From contig NZ_CP067395.1 of the NCBI RefSeq assembly GCF_017355525.1, forward strand, positions 1,736,001 to 1,800,000: a stretch of 64,000 nucleotides of DNA. Direction: 5' to 3'. Within the stretch, counting starts at the first letter, position 1, and each line of letters opens with the position of its first letter. The notes beneath the pieces were generated by a model. It worked only from the letters and a program-made list of their open reading frames with translations, made no database searches and was not told where the DNA came from. This stretch comes from Lysobacter enzymogenes. GTDB lineage: Bacteria > Pseudomonadota > Gammaproteobacteria > Xanthomonadales > Xanthomonadaceae. The translations under genes were made by a program, and so were the position numbers. Of the stretch, positions 26,666 through 35,827 are shown in pieces.

Positions 26666-26948
26666 GCCGGTGCTGCTCGGGATAGATCGCGCGCAGGTGC
26701 TGTTGCGGCATCGCCAGCAGGCCGCTGACGTCGCTGGTCGCGACGATGCTGTAGCCGCGCGCGTCGATGTCGTTGCCGATCGCGCGCCAGTCGAGCATCG
26801 GCCGGGCCAGCGCGGTGTCGATGGTCCAGCCGAAGCGCAGCGCGCCGAGCGCTTTCATTTCGTCCAGCGGCAGCCAACTGTCGGACGGAGCGACCACATA
26901 CCCCTCGTTGTCGCCTACCACGAATACGTCTATGCGCATTTTCGTCAT
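26652..26948 (-). CDS. hypothetical protein, 98 aa
   Basis: An unrecognised small soluble protein. It begins MTKMRIDVFVVGDNEGYVV, then PSDSWLPLDEMKALGALRFG and ATSDVSGLLAMPQQHLRAIY, consistent with a small alpha/beta fold. There is no signal peptide. The ATG at 26948 follows AAGG by only 2 bases; a second Met at 26939 is a possible start. It lies downstream of the HlyD gene on the same strand with a 311-bp gap, so co-transcription is uncertain. Its last codons lie in a degenerate repeat array. Confidence 0.6.
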   Translation of the reverse strand: MTKMRIDVFVVGDNEGYVVAPSDSWLPLDEMKALGALRFGWTIDTALARPMLDWRAIGNDIDARGYSIVATSDVSGLLAMPQQHLRAIYPEQHRPIAA

Positions 26949-27259
26949 TGCCTTGTTGCCTGAGGCGCCTGTGTTGCGGGCCGGCGCATGGTGTCGAGAC
27001 GGCCGATAAAAACGGGTGAAGACGGGATTGCGAATCGGTAAAGCTGAATCGTTTTCGAATTTGAGTTCACCTTCTATGCAAGACGATGACAGTCCCGGCC
27101 GGCCCGCCGCCTTCGCTGCGGTCGTCCGGCGCCGCCCGCGACAAACCGCATCGGCGTGCGACACCGCGGCTAGGTCGGACCGCGACCATGGCCTCGCCCG
27201 GATCGCAACGGTCGTCATGAACCTTCGGCGGCCCGCCCGATCAAGGCCGCTCCCCGGCC
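26949..27259. other. intergenic, no gene seen
   Basis: About 310 bp with an AT-richer core (27000-27080, e.g. GATAAAAACGGG and TCGTTTTCGAATTTGAG). This may hold the promoter of the leftward 98-aa gene. Open frames across it have no recognisable content. Confidence 0.5.
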
Positions 27260-28681
27260 TCAGCGCTCGCGCAAGGCCTCGCCCGCGTGCTGGCGCAGCG
27301 GACCGAGCAGGTAATCGATCACCCGCCGCTTGCCGGTGGCGATCTCCACGCTCAGGGCCATGCCCGGGCTCAGGCGGACCTCGACGCCGTCGATGCTCAG
27401 GCTGGCTTTCGACAGCCGCACCCGCGCCGGGAACACCAGGCCGAGCTTTTCGTCCTGGGCCGCATCGTGCGACACGCTTTCGACCGTGCCGGTGAGGTAG
27501 CCGTAACGGGTGTACGGAAAGCTTTCGATCTTGATCGTCGCGGTCTGTCCGGGGCGGACGAAGCCGATGTCCTTGTTGAGCACGCTCGCCTCGACTTCGA
27601 GCGCGTCTTCCGCCGGCACCACCGCCAGCAACGCCTGCGCCGGCGCGACGACGCCGCCGACGGTGTGCACGGCCAGTTGCTGCACGGTGCCGGAGACCGG
27701 CGCGCGCAGCCGCATTAGCCGGTCGCGCTGTCCGGTCTTGGCCACTTCGGGCGCGAACTGGCGGACCCGTTCGCGCGCCTCGCGCAAGGCGTCGAGGGTC
27801 TGCCGGCGGGTGTCGGCGATCAACGCGGCGAGCTGTTCGCGCGCGCCGGCCAGCGCCGACCGGGTCTCGTGCAGGCGGCTGCGCTGCGTCGCCAGGTCGC
27901 GCTCGGCGGCGATGCGCTCCTGTTCGCGCAGCAGGTACTCGTGGCGGCCGACGTATCGGCCTTCGATCAACCCGGCGTAGTCCTCGGCGCGGCCCTTGGC
28001 GATCGCCGCGTTGCGCTGCAGCGGAACGATCGCCGCGCCCACGGTCCGCAGCTCGGCCTGGCGCTGGCCGATCGCCGCTTCCAGGCTGCCGAGCTTGGCG
28101 CGGTAGGCCTGGAACTCGCTGCTCGCCAACTGTTGTTCGGCGCGCAGGCGCGCCGGCGGCAGCGCCGGATCGGGCGCCAGCCGCGGCTCGCCGCGGCCGT
28201 CCAGCGCGGCGGCCAGCGCGCTCAGCCGCAGTTCGGCCAGACGCGCGCTGGTCAGGGCTTCATCGGCTTTTTCGCGATCGGCCGCGGCCGCGGTGGCGTC
28301 CAGCTCGATCAGCAGCTGGCCGTGCTTCACCGCCTGGCCGTCGCGCACCAGGATCCGGCGCACCACCGCGGTCTCGGCCGGCTGCAACACCTTGGTGCGC
28401 GAACCGGCCACGGTCTTGCCCTGCGCCACCGCGACGATGTCGAGCTGGCCGATGCAGGCCCACGCCAGCGCGATCGCGAACAAGGCGACGATCGCGCGCA
28501 TGGTCCAGCCCGGCAGCGGCGACAGCGGAGTTTCGATCAGTTCCAGGTGCGCCGGAAGGAACGCCAGTTCGTCGGCGCTGCGGCGCGGCGGATCGAGGCT
28601 GCGGCGCGCCGACCAGGCCGCCTTGAACACCCGGGCGTAGTGCGCGGCGAAATCGCCGACGCCTTGAACGACATGCTTCAT
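27260..28681 (-). CDS. type I secretion membrane fusion protein (HlyD family)
   Basis: A 473-residue periplasmic adaptor of a type I secretion system. The cytoplasmic N-terminal segment (1-60, with FLPAHLELIETPLSPLPGW) is typical of HlyD. A single helix lies at about 62-80. Then come the first lipoyl half (VAVAQGKTVAGSRTKVLQPA), a long coiled-coil region (about 130-320), the second half (LRAPVSGTVQQLAVHTVGGV), and the conserved C-terminal stretch ASVLNKDIGFVRPGQTATIK through FPYTRYGYLTGTVESVS. Its start lies 6 bp after the ABC transporter stop, so the two are one operon. No TolC gene or RTX substrate lies alongside. Confidence 0.93.
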   Translation of the reverse strand: MKHVVQGVGDFAAHYARVFKAAWSARRSLDPPRRSADELAFLPAHLELIETPLSPLPGWTMRAIVALFAIALAWACIGQLDIVAVAQGKTVAGSRTKVLQPAETAVVRRILVRDGQAVKHGQLLIELDATAAAADREKADEALTSARLAELRLSALAAALDGRGEPRLAPDPALPPARLRAEQQLASSEFQAYRAKLGSLEAAIGQRQAELRTVGAAIVPLQRNAAIAKGRAEDYAGLIEGRYVGRHEYLLREQERIAAERDLATQRSRLHETRSALAGAREQLAALIADTRRQTLDALREARERVRQFAPEVAKTGQRDRLMRLRAPVSGTVQQLAVHTVGGVVAPAQALLAVVPAEDALEVEASVLNKDIGFVRPGQTATIKIESFPYTRYGYLTGTVESVSHDAAQDEKLGLVFPARVRLSKASLSIDGVEVRLSPGMALSVEIATGKRRVIDYLLGPLRQHAGEALRER

Positions 28682-28687
28682 GACGGC

Positions 28688-30844
28688 TCAGCCCTGTTGC
28701 AGGCGGTGCAGGTACGCGTAATAGCCGTCGGCGCGGCCGAGCAGCTCGGCATGGCTGCCGCTTTCGGCGATGCGGCCTTTCTCGACCACGACGATGCGGT
28801 CGGCGCGACGCACGGTCGACAGGCGGTGGGCGATGATCAGCACCGTGCGGCCCTTGCAGATCGCCTGCATATTGGCCATCACCGCGTGTTCGGACTCGTA
28901 GTCCAGCGCGCTGGTCGCCTCGTCGAGGATCAGGATGCGCGGGTCGGTCACCAGCGCGCGGGCGATCGCGACGCGCTGGCGCTGGCCCCCGGACAGGCCG
29001 GTGCCGTATTCGCCGACCGCGGTGTCGTAGCCTTCGGGCAGCTCGACGATGAACTCGTGCGCGCCGGCCAGCTTGGCCGCGTGGATCACCCGCTCGATCG
29101 GCATGCCGGGATCGCTGAGCGCGATGTTCTCGCGCACCGAGCGGTTGAACAGGAAGTTCTCCTGCAACACCACGCCGAGTTGCCGGCGCAGCCAGGCCGG
29201 ATCGGCCAAGGCGAGGTCGTGGCCGTCGATCAGCACCCGGCCGCGCCCGGGCACGTACAGGCGCTGGACCAGCTTGGTCAGCGTGCTCTTGCCCGAGCCG
29301 GAGCGGCCGACGATGCCGACGACCTCGCCCGCAGCGATGTCCAGGTCGAGGCCCTGCAAGGCCTCGGGCGCGTCCGCGCGATAGCGGAAGCCGACCTGCT
29401 CGAAGCGGATGCGTCCGCGGATCGGCGGCAGCGCCATGCGGCTGCCGGTCAGTTCGGTGCGGGTGTTGAGGATGTCGCCGAGGCGCTCGACCGAAATGCC
29501 GACCTGCTGGAAATCCTGCCACAGCTGCGCCAGGCGCACGATCGGCGCGGCCACCTGGCCGGCCAGCATGTTGAAGGCGATCAGCTGGCCGATCGACAGC
29601 TCGCCGCGGATCACCAGCTGCGCGCCCCAGAACAGGATCGCCACGCTGGCCAGTTTCTGCACCAGTTGCACGCCCTGCTGCCCGATCGTCGCCAGCCGGG
29701 TCACCCGGAACGCCGCGCCGACATAGCCGGCGAGCTGGTTGTCCCAGGTGCGGGTCACGCGCGGGTCGACGGCGCCGGCCTTGATCGTGCCGATGCCGGC
29801 CACCGTTTCGACCAGGAACGACTGGTTTTCGGCGCCGCGCGCGAACTTCTCCTCCAGCCGCTTGCGCAGCGTCGGCGTGATCGCCGCCGACCACAGCGCG
29901 TACAGCGGCAACGAGACCAGCACGATCAAAGTCAGCCAGCCGCTGTAATAAGCCATCACCGCCAGGAACGACGCGGTGAACAGCAGGTCGAGCGCGCTGG
30001 TCAAGGCGTGGCCGGTCAGAAAGGCGCGGATGTTCTCCAGCTCGCGCACCCGGGCGATGGTGTCGCCGACCCGCCGCGACTCGAAATACGCCAGCGGCAG
30101 CGCCAGGATGTGGCGGAACAGGCGCGCGCCGAGCTCGACATCGATCTTGCTGGTGGTGTGGGCGAACACGTAGGTGCGCATGCCCGACAGCAGGACTTCG
30201 AACAACGCCGTCGCCGCCAGGCCGACCGCGACGACGTGCAGGGTGGTCAGGCCGTTGTGCACCAGCACCTTGTCCATGACCACTTGATAGAACAGCGGCG
30301 TGACCAGCGCGAACAACTGGATGAAGAAGGACACGACCAGCACTTCGCCGAGCAGGCGCCGGTATTTGACCACCGCCGGCACGAACCAGCTGAAGTCGAA
30401 CCGGGCCAGCTCGCCGAGCACCGACGCGCGCGAAGCGACCTGCAGCAAGCGGCCGCGGTAGCGCTCGGCGAACTCGGCGCGGCTCAACTTGAGCGGCCGT
30501 TTCTGCGCCAGATCGTGGATCAGCACCGCATCGGCGCCGGCCTTGGCGACGACGAAGGCGTCGCCGTCCGGGTGCAGCGCCAGCGCCGGCAGATTGGCCC
30601 GGTCGATGCGCTCGGCCGGTTGCTCGCCGACCCGCGCCTTCAACCCCAGATGCCGGGCGGCGAGCAGCAGCCGGGTCTCGTCGAAGCCTTCGGCGCCGAC
30701 CCCGAACCGGTGCCTGAGTTGCGCCGCGTCGGCGGCGATGCCGTGGAATTGCGCCAGCAGGACCAACCCTGCGAGCGCGCGGTCTTCCTGCTCGGACGCC
30801 TTGCCCGTCCCGACGGCGGCAAGCGCCGCACTTCCCTGCGACAT
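28688..30844 (-). CDS. type I secretion ABC transporter (HlyB-like)
   Basis: A 718-residue inner-membrane exporter. Residues 20-140 are a C39-peptidase-like domain lacking the catalytic Cys ([20 protein letters not shown]), as in HlyB where the domain binds substrate instead of cutting it. Membrane helices occupy about 150-440. The nucleotide-binding domain has Walker [10 protein letters not shown], signature LSGGQ, Walker [13 protein letters not shown] and the H-loop IAHRLST. The ATG at 30844 was chosen; an in-frame ATG at 30892 directly abuts AAGGA, too close for good initiation. It is paired with the HlyD gene downstream. The substrate is unknown. Confidence 0.93.
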   Translation of the reverse strand: MSQGSAALAAVGTGKASEQEDRALAGLVLLAQFHGIAADAAQLRHRFGVGAEGFDETRLLLAARHLGLKARVGEQPAERIDRANLPALALHPDGDAFVVAKAGADAVLIHDLAQKRPLKLSRAEFAERYRGRLLQVASRASVLGELARFDFSWFVPAVVKYRRLLGEVLVVSFFIQLFALVTPLFYQVVMDKVLVHNGLTTLHVVAVGLAATALFEVLLSGMRTYVFAHTTSKIDVELGARLFRHILALPLAYFESRRVGDTIARVRELENIRAFLTGHALTSALDLLFTASFLAVMAYYSGWLTLIVLVSLPLYALWSAAITPTLRKRLEEKFARGAENQSFLVETVAGIGTIKAGAVDPRVTRTWDNQLAGYVGAAFRVTRLATIGQQGVQLVQKLASVAILFWGAQLVIRGELSIGQLIAFNMLAGQVAAPIVRLAQLWQDFQQVGISVERLGDILNTRTELTGSRMALPPIRGRIRFEQVGFRYRADAPEALQGLDLDIAAGEVVGIVGRSGSGKSTLTKLVQRLYVPGRGRVLIDGHDLALADPAWLRRQLGVVLQENFLFNRSVRENIALSDPGMPIERVIHAAKLAGAHEFIVELPEGYDTAVGEYGTGLSGGQRQRVAIARALVTDPRILILDEATSALDYESEHAVMANMQAICKGRTVLIIAHRLSTVRRADRIVVVEKGRIAESGSHAELLGRADGYYAYLHRLQQG

Positions 30845-31159
30845 TCTTGAGCTACCTGCTGTTGACGATCGAGCGACGCCGCAGGATGTCATTCCTTGAC
30901 CGCGAGCAGCGGCTTATCCAGCGCGCGAGGCTGTCAATTCAGACGAGTATCAATACGCAGGGGCTTGGACGATCGGAAGGCCGAAGCGGTTTTTTGCCTG
31001 CCGATGCGATCGATCTTTTCGTCGTCAGGCATGTTCTTTAAGACTGTGCGACGACTTCCGGCACCACCGCCGCACATGCCTAGCGCATCCTCGCGACTGC
31101 GAATCTGCAATACTGCGGCGGCGCACCGCATCGCTCTTTTCGCACAGCAAGCCTCGCTC
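30845..31159. other. divergent intergenic region
   Basis: About 315 bp between the secretion operon (leftward) and an exported protein gene (rightward). It is AT-richer than its flanks (GTATCAATACGC, GCGGTTTTTTGCC, TTCTTTAAGACTG) and probably carries promoters for both sides. I cannot assign a definite -35/-10 pair. No coding potential is evident. Confidence 0.5.
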
Positions 31160-31642
31160 ATGGACGATCTCGCCGTTTACCGCCGTCGCCACGCCTGGCG
31201 CCGCCACGCCGCGGCCGCCGTGCTCGGCGCTGCCGCGCTCGTCGCCGCGCACGCCGTTCGCGCCAGCGGGCACCTGCCCGGGTTCCCGATCCCGCCGCGC
31301 AGCTTCCCCGATTACGCCGCCTGCAAGGCCTTCCTCGAGCAGACCGCGCGCGACGACCGCGCCCAGGCCGAGCCGCAGCCGCGCGAAACCGAACCGGGCA
31401 CGACCCGGCAGATGCTGGTCGTCGGCGACGGCGTGGTCGAACGCGGCCGCGAGCAGGCCGAGTACCGCGTCCAGATCGGCGCGCAGTTCCGCCGCCGCGA
31501 TCCCGAGCGCCAGGCGATCGTCACCACGTTCTCCTACGACGAGCGCAGCTATCGCTGCGACGGCGGCGCGCTGAGCGGCGAAGCCGGAGCGCGCGGCTAC
31601 TACCTGCCGGGTTACGAACCGCTGCCCGCGGCCTCGCCCTGA
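31160..31642 (+). CDS. exported hypothetical protein, 160 aa
   Basis: An unrecognised protein. Residues 15-37 form a hydrophobic segment (AAAAVLGAAALVAAHAVRAS) that could be a signal peptide or an anchor. The rest is charged: a region rich in Glu/Arg (RDDRAQAEPQPRETEPGT), then beta-type sequence EYRVQIGAQFRRRDPERQAI and VTTFSYDERSYRCDGGALSG. The ATG at 31160 has no clear ribosome-binding site; upstream in-frame starts exist but give an atypical N-terminus. A clear terminator follows 55 bp later. It is divergent from the type I secretion operon; there are no RTX repeats. Confidence 0.6.
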   Translation: MDDLAVYRRRHAWRRHAAAAVLGAAALVAAHAVRASGHLPGFPIPPRSFPDYAACKAFLEQTARDDRAQAEPQPRETEPGTTRQMLVVGDGVVERGREQAEYRVQIGAQFRRRDPERQAIVTTFSYDERSYRCDGGALSGEAGARGYYLPGYEPLPAASP

Positions 31643-31696
31643 GGCCGGGTACGCGAACGTTGTCGGCGCGTTCCAGCGCCGAGCCCGGCCGCTCCC

Positions 31697-31720
31697 AAGC
31701 CCACAACGACGGGCTTTTTT
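31697..31720 (+). terminator. terminator after the 160-aa gene
   Basis: AAGCCC/GGGCTT stem with an 8-nt loop, followed by TTTT; T-rich sequence continues beyond (TGTGTTTTTGGGTGTTTTTG). Confidence 0.8.
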
Positions 31721-31764
31721 TGTGTTTTTGGGTGTTTTTGCCCGAACCCCGCGGCGGCCCGATT

Positions 31765-31778
31765 TGACAACGTTGTCA
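31765..31778. promoter_or_regulatory. LacI-family-type operator
   Basis: TGACAACGTTGTCA is a perfect 14-bp palindrome with the central CG typical of LacI-family regulators of sugar-use genes. It lies 59 bp before the GH16-like gene and overlaps a TTGACA hexamer (31764-31769), so a bound repressor would block a promoter there. No LacI-type gene is in the window; the regulator would act in trans. Confidence 0.6.
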
Positions 31779-31836
31779 TGAACGAGAGAAGTTCACCGGC
31801 TGCGACCCACCACCGGCCACGAGGACCCATCCCGCC

Positions 31837-32847
31837 ATGCGGCAGCATCGACTCTTTCGCGCCAGCGCGCTCGCCCTGACCCTGCTCGCCGCCGGCTGCA
31901 ATTCGGCGACCGGCCCGGCCGCCGACCCGGCGTCCAAGCCCGCCCAATCCGCCGACTCCGCCGCAGCGCCCGCGCCGGCCGCGGCGAAGGCCGCGTTCTT
32001 CTTCGACGACTTCACCTACGCCGACATAGCCGGCTTCAACGACCACGGCTGGAAAGCCCGCACCGAAACCGGCCACCCCGGCATCAAGGGCGCGGCCTGG
32101 TCCGCGCAGGGCCTGTCCTTCCATTCCGACATCGCCGACACCCAGGGCGGCGCGGTGCGGATGAGCTCGGTCACCGACGGCAGCGCCGCGAAGACTCGCC
32201 AGACCCAGTTCTGCCACGCGCGCAAATACCGCGAAGGCACCTACGCCGCGCGCATTTTCTTCCGCGACGCGCCGAGCTACGGCCCGGACGGCGACGAAGT
32301 CATCCAGACCTTCTACGCCATCAGCCCGCTGAAGGCGCCGATGGACAAGAACTACAGCGAGACCGACTTCGAATACCTGCCCAACGGCGGCTGGGGCGAA
32401 AACGCCAAGCCGGCGATGTGGACCACCACCTGGGACACGTTCCAGCTGGAGCCGTGGACCAAGGTCAACGAATTCACCCGCCAGGAAGGCAGCTACGCCG
32501 GCTGGCATACCCTGCTGCTGACCGTCGCCGACCAGAAGGTCAGCTACTACGTCGACGGCAAGCTGTTCTCGGTGCACTCCAGCAAGGTGTATCCGGAGGA
32601 CTTCATGTCGATCAACTTCAACCTGTGGTTCATGCCCAAGGGCGCGGACGGCTCGCAGGGCCCCGTGGCCTCGCCGGAGCTGCGCGAGTACCAGCAGGAC
32701 ATCGACTGGGTGTTCTTCCAGGAAGGCGCGGCGCTGTCGATCGCCGACGTGGAAGCGCAGATCGCGCAGCTGCGCGGCGCCAAGGTGGCCTATGTCGACA
32801 ACGTGAAGGAACAGAATCCGGTGCTGCCGTCGCCCTGCGGGCTGTGA
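31837..32847 (+). CDS. GH16-like (jelly-roll) lipoprotein
   Basis: A 336-residue exported lipoprotein. The signal (RASALALTLLAAGC) places the lipidated Cys at 21, then an Ala/Pro linker to about 52. The rest fits a concanavalin-like beta-jelly-roll. SETDFEYL at 174-181 carries Glu175-Asp177-Glu179, matching the ExDxE catalytic strand of glycoside hydrolase family 16. YAGWHTLLLTVADQKVSYYV, with a Trp-rich sheet, fits the second sheet. The likely substrate is a beta-glucan or other glycan, but this cannot be set from sequence. GAGGA lies 12-16 bases before the ATG at 31837. The LacI-type palindrome upstream suggests sugar-dependent control. Confidence 0.78.
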   Translation: MRQHRLFRASALALTLLAAGCNSATGPAADPASKPAQSADSAAAPAPAAAKAAFFFDDFTYADIAGFNDHGWKARTETGHPGIKGAAWSAQGLSFHSDIADTQGGAVRMSSVTDGSAAKTRQTQFCHARKYREGTYAARIFFRDAPSYGPDGDEVIQTFYAISPLKAPMDKNYSETDFEYLPNGGWGENAKPAMWTTTWDTFQLEPWTKVNEFTRQEGSYAGWHTLLLTVADQKVSYYVDGKLFSVHSSKVYPEDFMSINFNLWFMPKGADGSQGPVASPELREYQQDIDWVFFQEGAALSIADVEAQIAQLRGAKVAYVDNVKEQNPVLPSPCGL

Positions 32848-33203
32848 TCGCGGCGCGCTGCGGGGACATCGGTCCCCGCGGCGCGCGTCTTGCGGCAGGC
32901 AGAGCCTGAAGCGTCGACCGGATCGCCGTCGCCCGGGAAACACGCGATGGCCTGTCCGCCCGGCCGACACCGGGCTTGAGCGCGGCGTCGGGCACGCCAC
33001 AGGGCAAGCCGCAACGCGCGCGCGGCAGCGGCCAGGCAAGGCAAGCCGGCAAGACTGAAACCGCCGAATGCCCGCGCGGACAAGACGAAGGACGCGATTC
33101 GTCCCCGGCAGGCCGCTGCGGCCGCCGGGCACGGTTCGGCCGCCCCCCGCCGGGGCCGCGCCGGGCGCGACCGCGCCAACATACCGATGGCGTCCCGGCA
33201 GAA
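32848..33203. other. intergenic, no gene seen
   Basis: About 355 bp between the GH16-like gene and the tRNA-Thr promoter. It is very GC-rich, and no open frame with recognisable content was found on either strand. Confidence 0.55.
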
Positions 33204-33232
33204 TTGACCGTCCCTGCCCCAGCCCCTAGAAT
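33204..33232 (+). promoter_or_regulatory. promoter of tRNA-Thr
   Basis: TTGACC (33204-33209), a 17-bp spacer and TAGAAT (33227-33232) end 11 bp before the mature tRNA. This is one of the best sigma70-type matches in the window. Confidence 0.8.
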
Positions 33233-33243
33233 TGCCCTCCTTC

Positions 33244-33319
33244 GCCGGAATAGCTCAGTTGGTAGAGCGGCGCATTCGTAATGCGTAGGTCGTAGGTTCG
33301 ATTCCTATTTCCGGCACCA
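33244..33319 (+). tRNA. tRNA-Thr (anticodon CGT)
   Basis: A 76-nt gene with encoded CCA. The acceptor stem is GCCGGAA/TTCCGGC with discriminator A. The D arm is GCTC-AGTTGGTA-GAGC. The anticodon stem-loop is GCGCA-TTCGTAA-TGCGT with CGT at the centre, reading ACG codons. The T arm is GTAGG-TTCGATT-CCTAT. All cloverleaf positions are in place. Confidence 0.97.
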
Positions 33320-33391
33320 CGTAACTCCGAGAAAGAAACACCCGCCCGGCCCCCGCATCCAACGGCCGCGCCCCTTCCCGGAAAAACCCCG

Positions 33392-33425
33392 AAAGGCCCT
33401 GCCACCCAGCAGGGCCTTTTTCTTT
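33392..33425 (+). terminator. terminator of tRNA-Thr
   Basis: AAAGGCCCTGC/GCAGGGCCTTT (8 GC-rich pairs plus 3 A-T) with a CACCCA loop, then TTTTCTTTTCC. Confidence 0.85.
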
Positions 33426-34035
33426 TCCATCCCGCCCTCCAAAAAACCTCCAACCGCGCCGCCGCCCAGCGCCACAGCCCGCCCGGCATCCCACGCCAAA
33501 CAAACCCGCCGCGTCCATCGTCGAACCGGCGCACCACCGCATCCGCCTCCGGCGTACAAACCTCATCGCATGCGAACCGAATACCTCGCGACACATCGCT
33601 GAAAGCAAACGCAGCCTGCGCGCGTCCGCCATCGCACTGCGCATCCGCCGCCGCAAACAATCGCCGCGTCCGGTCGGCCAGACACTCGATCGCCGCGACG
33701 ACTCGCGCGCGCTCGCGAACAACCGCAGCGTCGATTCCCAGCGCACTCGAGCGAACGCCGCACCGCCTCGCGCCACCGCGCAGCCGCACCCAAGCGCCCC
33801 GCCACAGCGCTAATCGCATCACACCCAATCGCACCCGCCGTTGCGCGAACGCCCGCGCACAACCCCCGCAATCCGCGACCGCGTTGCCGCTTTGGACCAT
33901 CGCGCCCGCGCCCATGTCGCGTTTTGTGCGCTCGCGCCGCAGCGCAGGCGCGCGCGATGGCCGAGTCTCGCCGCGCGGTCGCGGGTGCAGGGGGCCGCCG
34001 CCGTTGCCTACTCTCGACGAAGCAGGAGCCCCCTC
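33426..34035. other. intergenic, no convincing gene
   Basis: About 610 bp downstream of tRNA-Thr. Frames on the minus strand are Arg/Cys-rich and match no family. Composition is shifted toward C on the plus strand (runs such as CCACAGCCCGCCCGGCATCC). Positions downstream of tRNA genes can be integration sites, but no duplicated tRNA 3' end, integrase or phage gene was found here. Confidence 0.5.
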
Positions 34036-35649
34036 ATGACCCGTTCTGTGTTGCAAAGCCGCCGGCTGCGAAGCCGCGTGTTGCCGCTCGCGTTCGCCAT
34101 CGGCGCCACCCTCGCCGCCGCCTCGGCGCAAGCCAAGCTGCCCGACGGCGTGCTCGATCCCGCGTTCGGCCGCCGCGGCCTGGCGATCAGCGATTTCGCC
34201 GTCAACGACGACTTCGTCCGCGCCGTGGCGATCCAGGCCGACGGCAAGATCCTCACCATCGGCGAAGGCGGCAGCGACAGCGCCCAGCCCGACGGCCGCC
34301 TGCATTGCCGGCTGGTGCGTTTCGGCGCCGACGGCAAGCTCGACCCTGCGTTCGGCACCGACGGCGAAGTGCGCATCTCGCTGGAATCCAGCGCGCAACC
34401 GGCCGCCTGCCGCGCGCTCGCGGTGCAGGCCGACGGCCGCATCCTCGTCGCCGGCGGCAACCAGGGCAACGCGCTGGTGCTGCGCTTCCTCGCCAACGGC
34501 AAGCCCGACCGCGGCTTCTCGCGCGACGGCGTGCAGACGCTCGACGCCGGCGGCATCGAGGATTTCTACGCCATCGCGCAACAGGCCGACGGCCGCATCG
34601 TCCTCGCCGGCAAGCGCGTGGACGAGGACACCGGCCGCGACGCGGTGCTGCTCGCGCGCTACCGCAGCGACGGCCAGGCCGACCGCTGGTTCGGCCGCAA
34701 CGGCGTGGTGGTGACGCCGCACGACGACCAGCCCAACGGCGCCGGCGCGCAGCATGTGGTGCTGCAGCCCGACAGCAAGATCGTCGTCGCCGGCGGCGGC
34801 GGGCGCTGGAACCTGATCGCGCGTTACCTCGGCGACGGCCGCGCCGACGCGAAGTTCGGCAAGGACGGCACCACCATCGACCGCATCACCGGCCTCAACG
34901 CCGGCGCGCAAGGCCTGGTGTTGCAGACCGACGGCAAGTTCCTCAGCAGCCATCCGATCGTCGCCGGCAGCGGTGTGCGCGGCACCTTGCTGCGCCACAA
35001 CGCCGACGGCAGCCTCGACACCACCTATCACCGGCCGGACCTGGAAATCTCCGGGCGTCTGGCGCGCCAGGCCGACGGCCGCGTGCTCGTGGTCGGCAAC
35101 GCCACCGGCGCCGCGCCGAAGCCGGGCCGCTTGCAGCGCGTGAATCCCGATGGCTCAGTCGATACGACCTTCACCGTCGCGCCGATCGAATTCGGCGGCA
35201 ACGAGGATTACTTCATCGACCTCGCCATCCCCGGCAGCGGCCGCATGATCGTCGCGGCGTGGCTCAGCGACGAGAACCGCATCGGTCTGGCGAAGGTGGC
35301 GGCGACCACTTACTGCCTCGCCGACCCGGTCAATCCGGGCCGCTGGATCGGCTTCAGCGAAAGCGGCTGGTTCTCGACCATCGACAGCGGCTTCGGCGGC
35401 AGCGGCCAGGGCCTGGTCGCGAAGGGCCGACTGCGCTCGGTGCAACCGCAAGGCCAGCCGGCCGGACGCGCGCTCAGCGCCGGCGGCCCGTCGCCGGCGG
35501 CGTACCGCGTCGATGCGTTCGCCGTCACCGGCGACGTGCGCGGCTTCGGCTTCGCCAACGTGGCCAAGCGCGGCAGCGCGCCGGCGACGTACGGCTTGGT
35601 GGATGCGCAGATGAACGATCCGGCCTGCAAGATCCTGCCGGGGCGCTGA
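34036..35649 (+). CDS. secreted delta-60 repeat protein
   Basis: A 537-residue exported protein. The signal peptide is residues 1-34 (PLAFAIGATLAAASAQA). From about 35 to 430 it contains about seven repeats of some 55 residues of the delta-60 type. Each has a core like RAVAIQADGKILTIGEGG, a segment such as VRFGADGKLDPAFG, and an RYxxDGxxDxxFG turn (RYRSDGQADRWFG; RYLGDGRADAKFG). These repeats probably form a beta-propeller. The C-terminal 110 residues (CLADPVNPGRWIGFSESGWF) are a different domain found in other Lysobacter-type exported proteins (from memory). AGGAG precedes the ATG at 34036. No function is known. Confidence 0.85.
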   Translation: MTRSVLQSRRLRSRVLPLAFAIGATLAAASAQAKLPDGVLDPAFGRRGLAISDFAVNDDFVRAVAIQADGKILTIGEGGSDSAQPDGRLHCRLVRFGADGKLDPAFGTDGEVRISLESSAQPAACRALAVQADGRILVAGGNQGNALVLRFLANGKPDRGFSRDGVQTLDAGGIEDFYAIAQQADGRIVLAGKRVDEDTGRDAVLLARYRSDGQADRWFGRNGVVVTPHDDQPNGAGAQHVVLQPDSKIVVAGGGGRWNLIARYLGDGRADAKFGKDGTTIDRITGLNAGAQGLVLQTDGKFLSSHPIVAGSGVRGTLLRHNADGSLDTTYHRPDLEISGRLARQADGRVLVVGNATGAAPKPGRLQRVNPDGSVDTTFTVAPIEFGGNEDYFIDLAIPGSGRMIVAAWLSDENRIGLAKVAATTYCLADPVNPGRWIGFSESGWFSTIDSGFGGSGQGLVAKGRLRSVQPQGQPAGRALSAGGPSPAAYRVDAFAVTGDVRGFGFANVAKRGSAPATYGLVDAQMNDPACKILPGR

Positions 35650-35742
35650 TCGCGTCGTAACGACGGTTCGGGGCAGCGGCGCGGCGGGCGGGCCTTCGGG
35701 GCCGTCCGCCGCGCCGCAGTTGCGCTTGCACGAGGCGCGAAC

Positions 35743-35779
35743 GGAAAAAACAACGGCCGGTTCCGCAAGGACCGGCCGT
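35743..35779 (-). terminator. terminator of ispH
   Basis: A 9-bp stem ACGGCCGGT/ACCGGCCGT (extendable by two pairs) lies 49 bp after the ispH stop. On the minus strand it is followed by TGTTTTTTCCG, an intrinsic terminator tail. Confidence 0.85.
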
Positions 35780-35827
35780 GTATGCGTTCGTATCGCGGAT
35801 CGCTGCGCGCGCCGATGCGCGCGAAGC

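Noticed and set aside
27869..30850. Plus-strand open frame of about 990 codons opposite the HlyB/HlyD genes.
   Set aside because: Arg/Gln/Asp-rich shadow without any motif; the minus strand holds two intact transporters.
33320..34035. Genomic island or prophage integrated at tRNA-Thr.
   Set aside because: No integrase, no duplicated tRNA end, and flanking genes are chromosomal in character.
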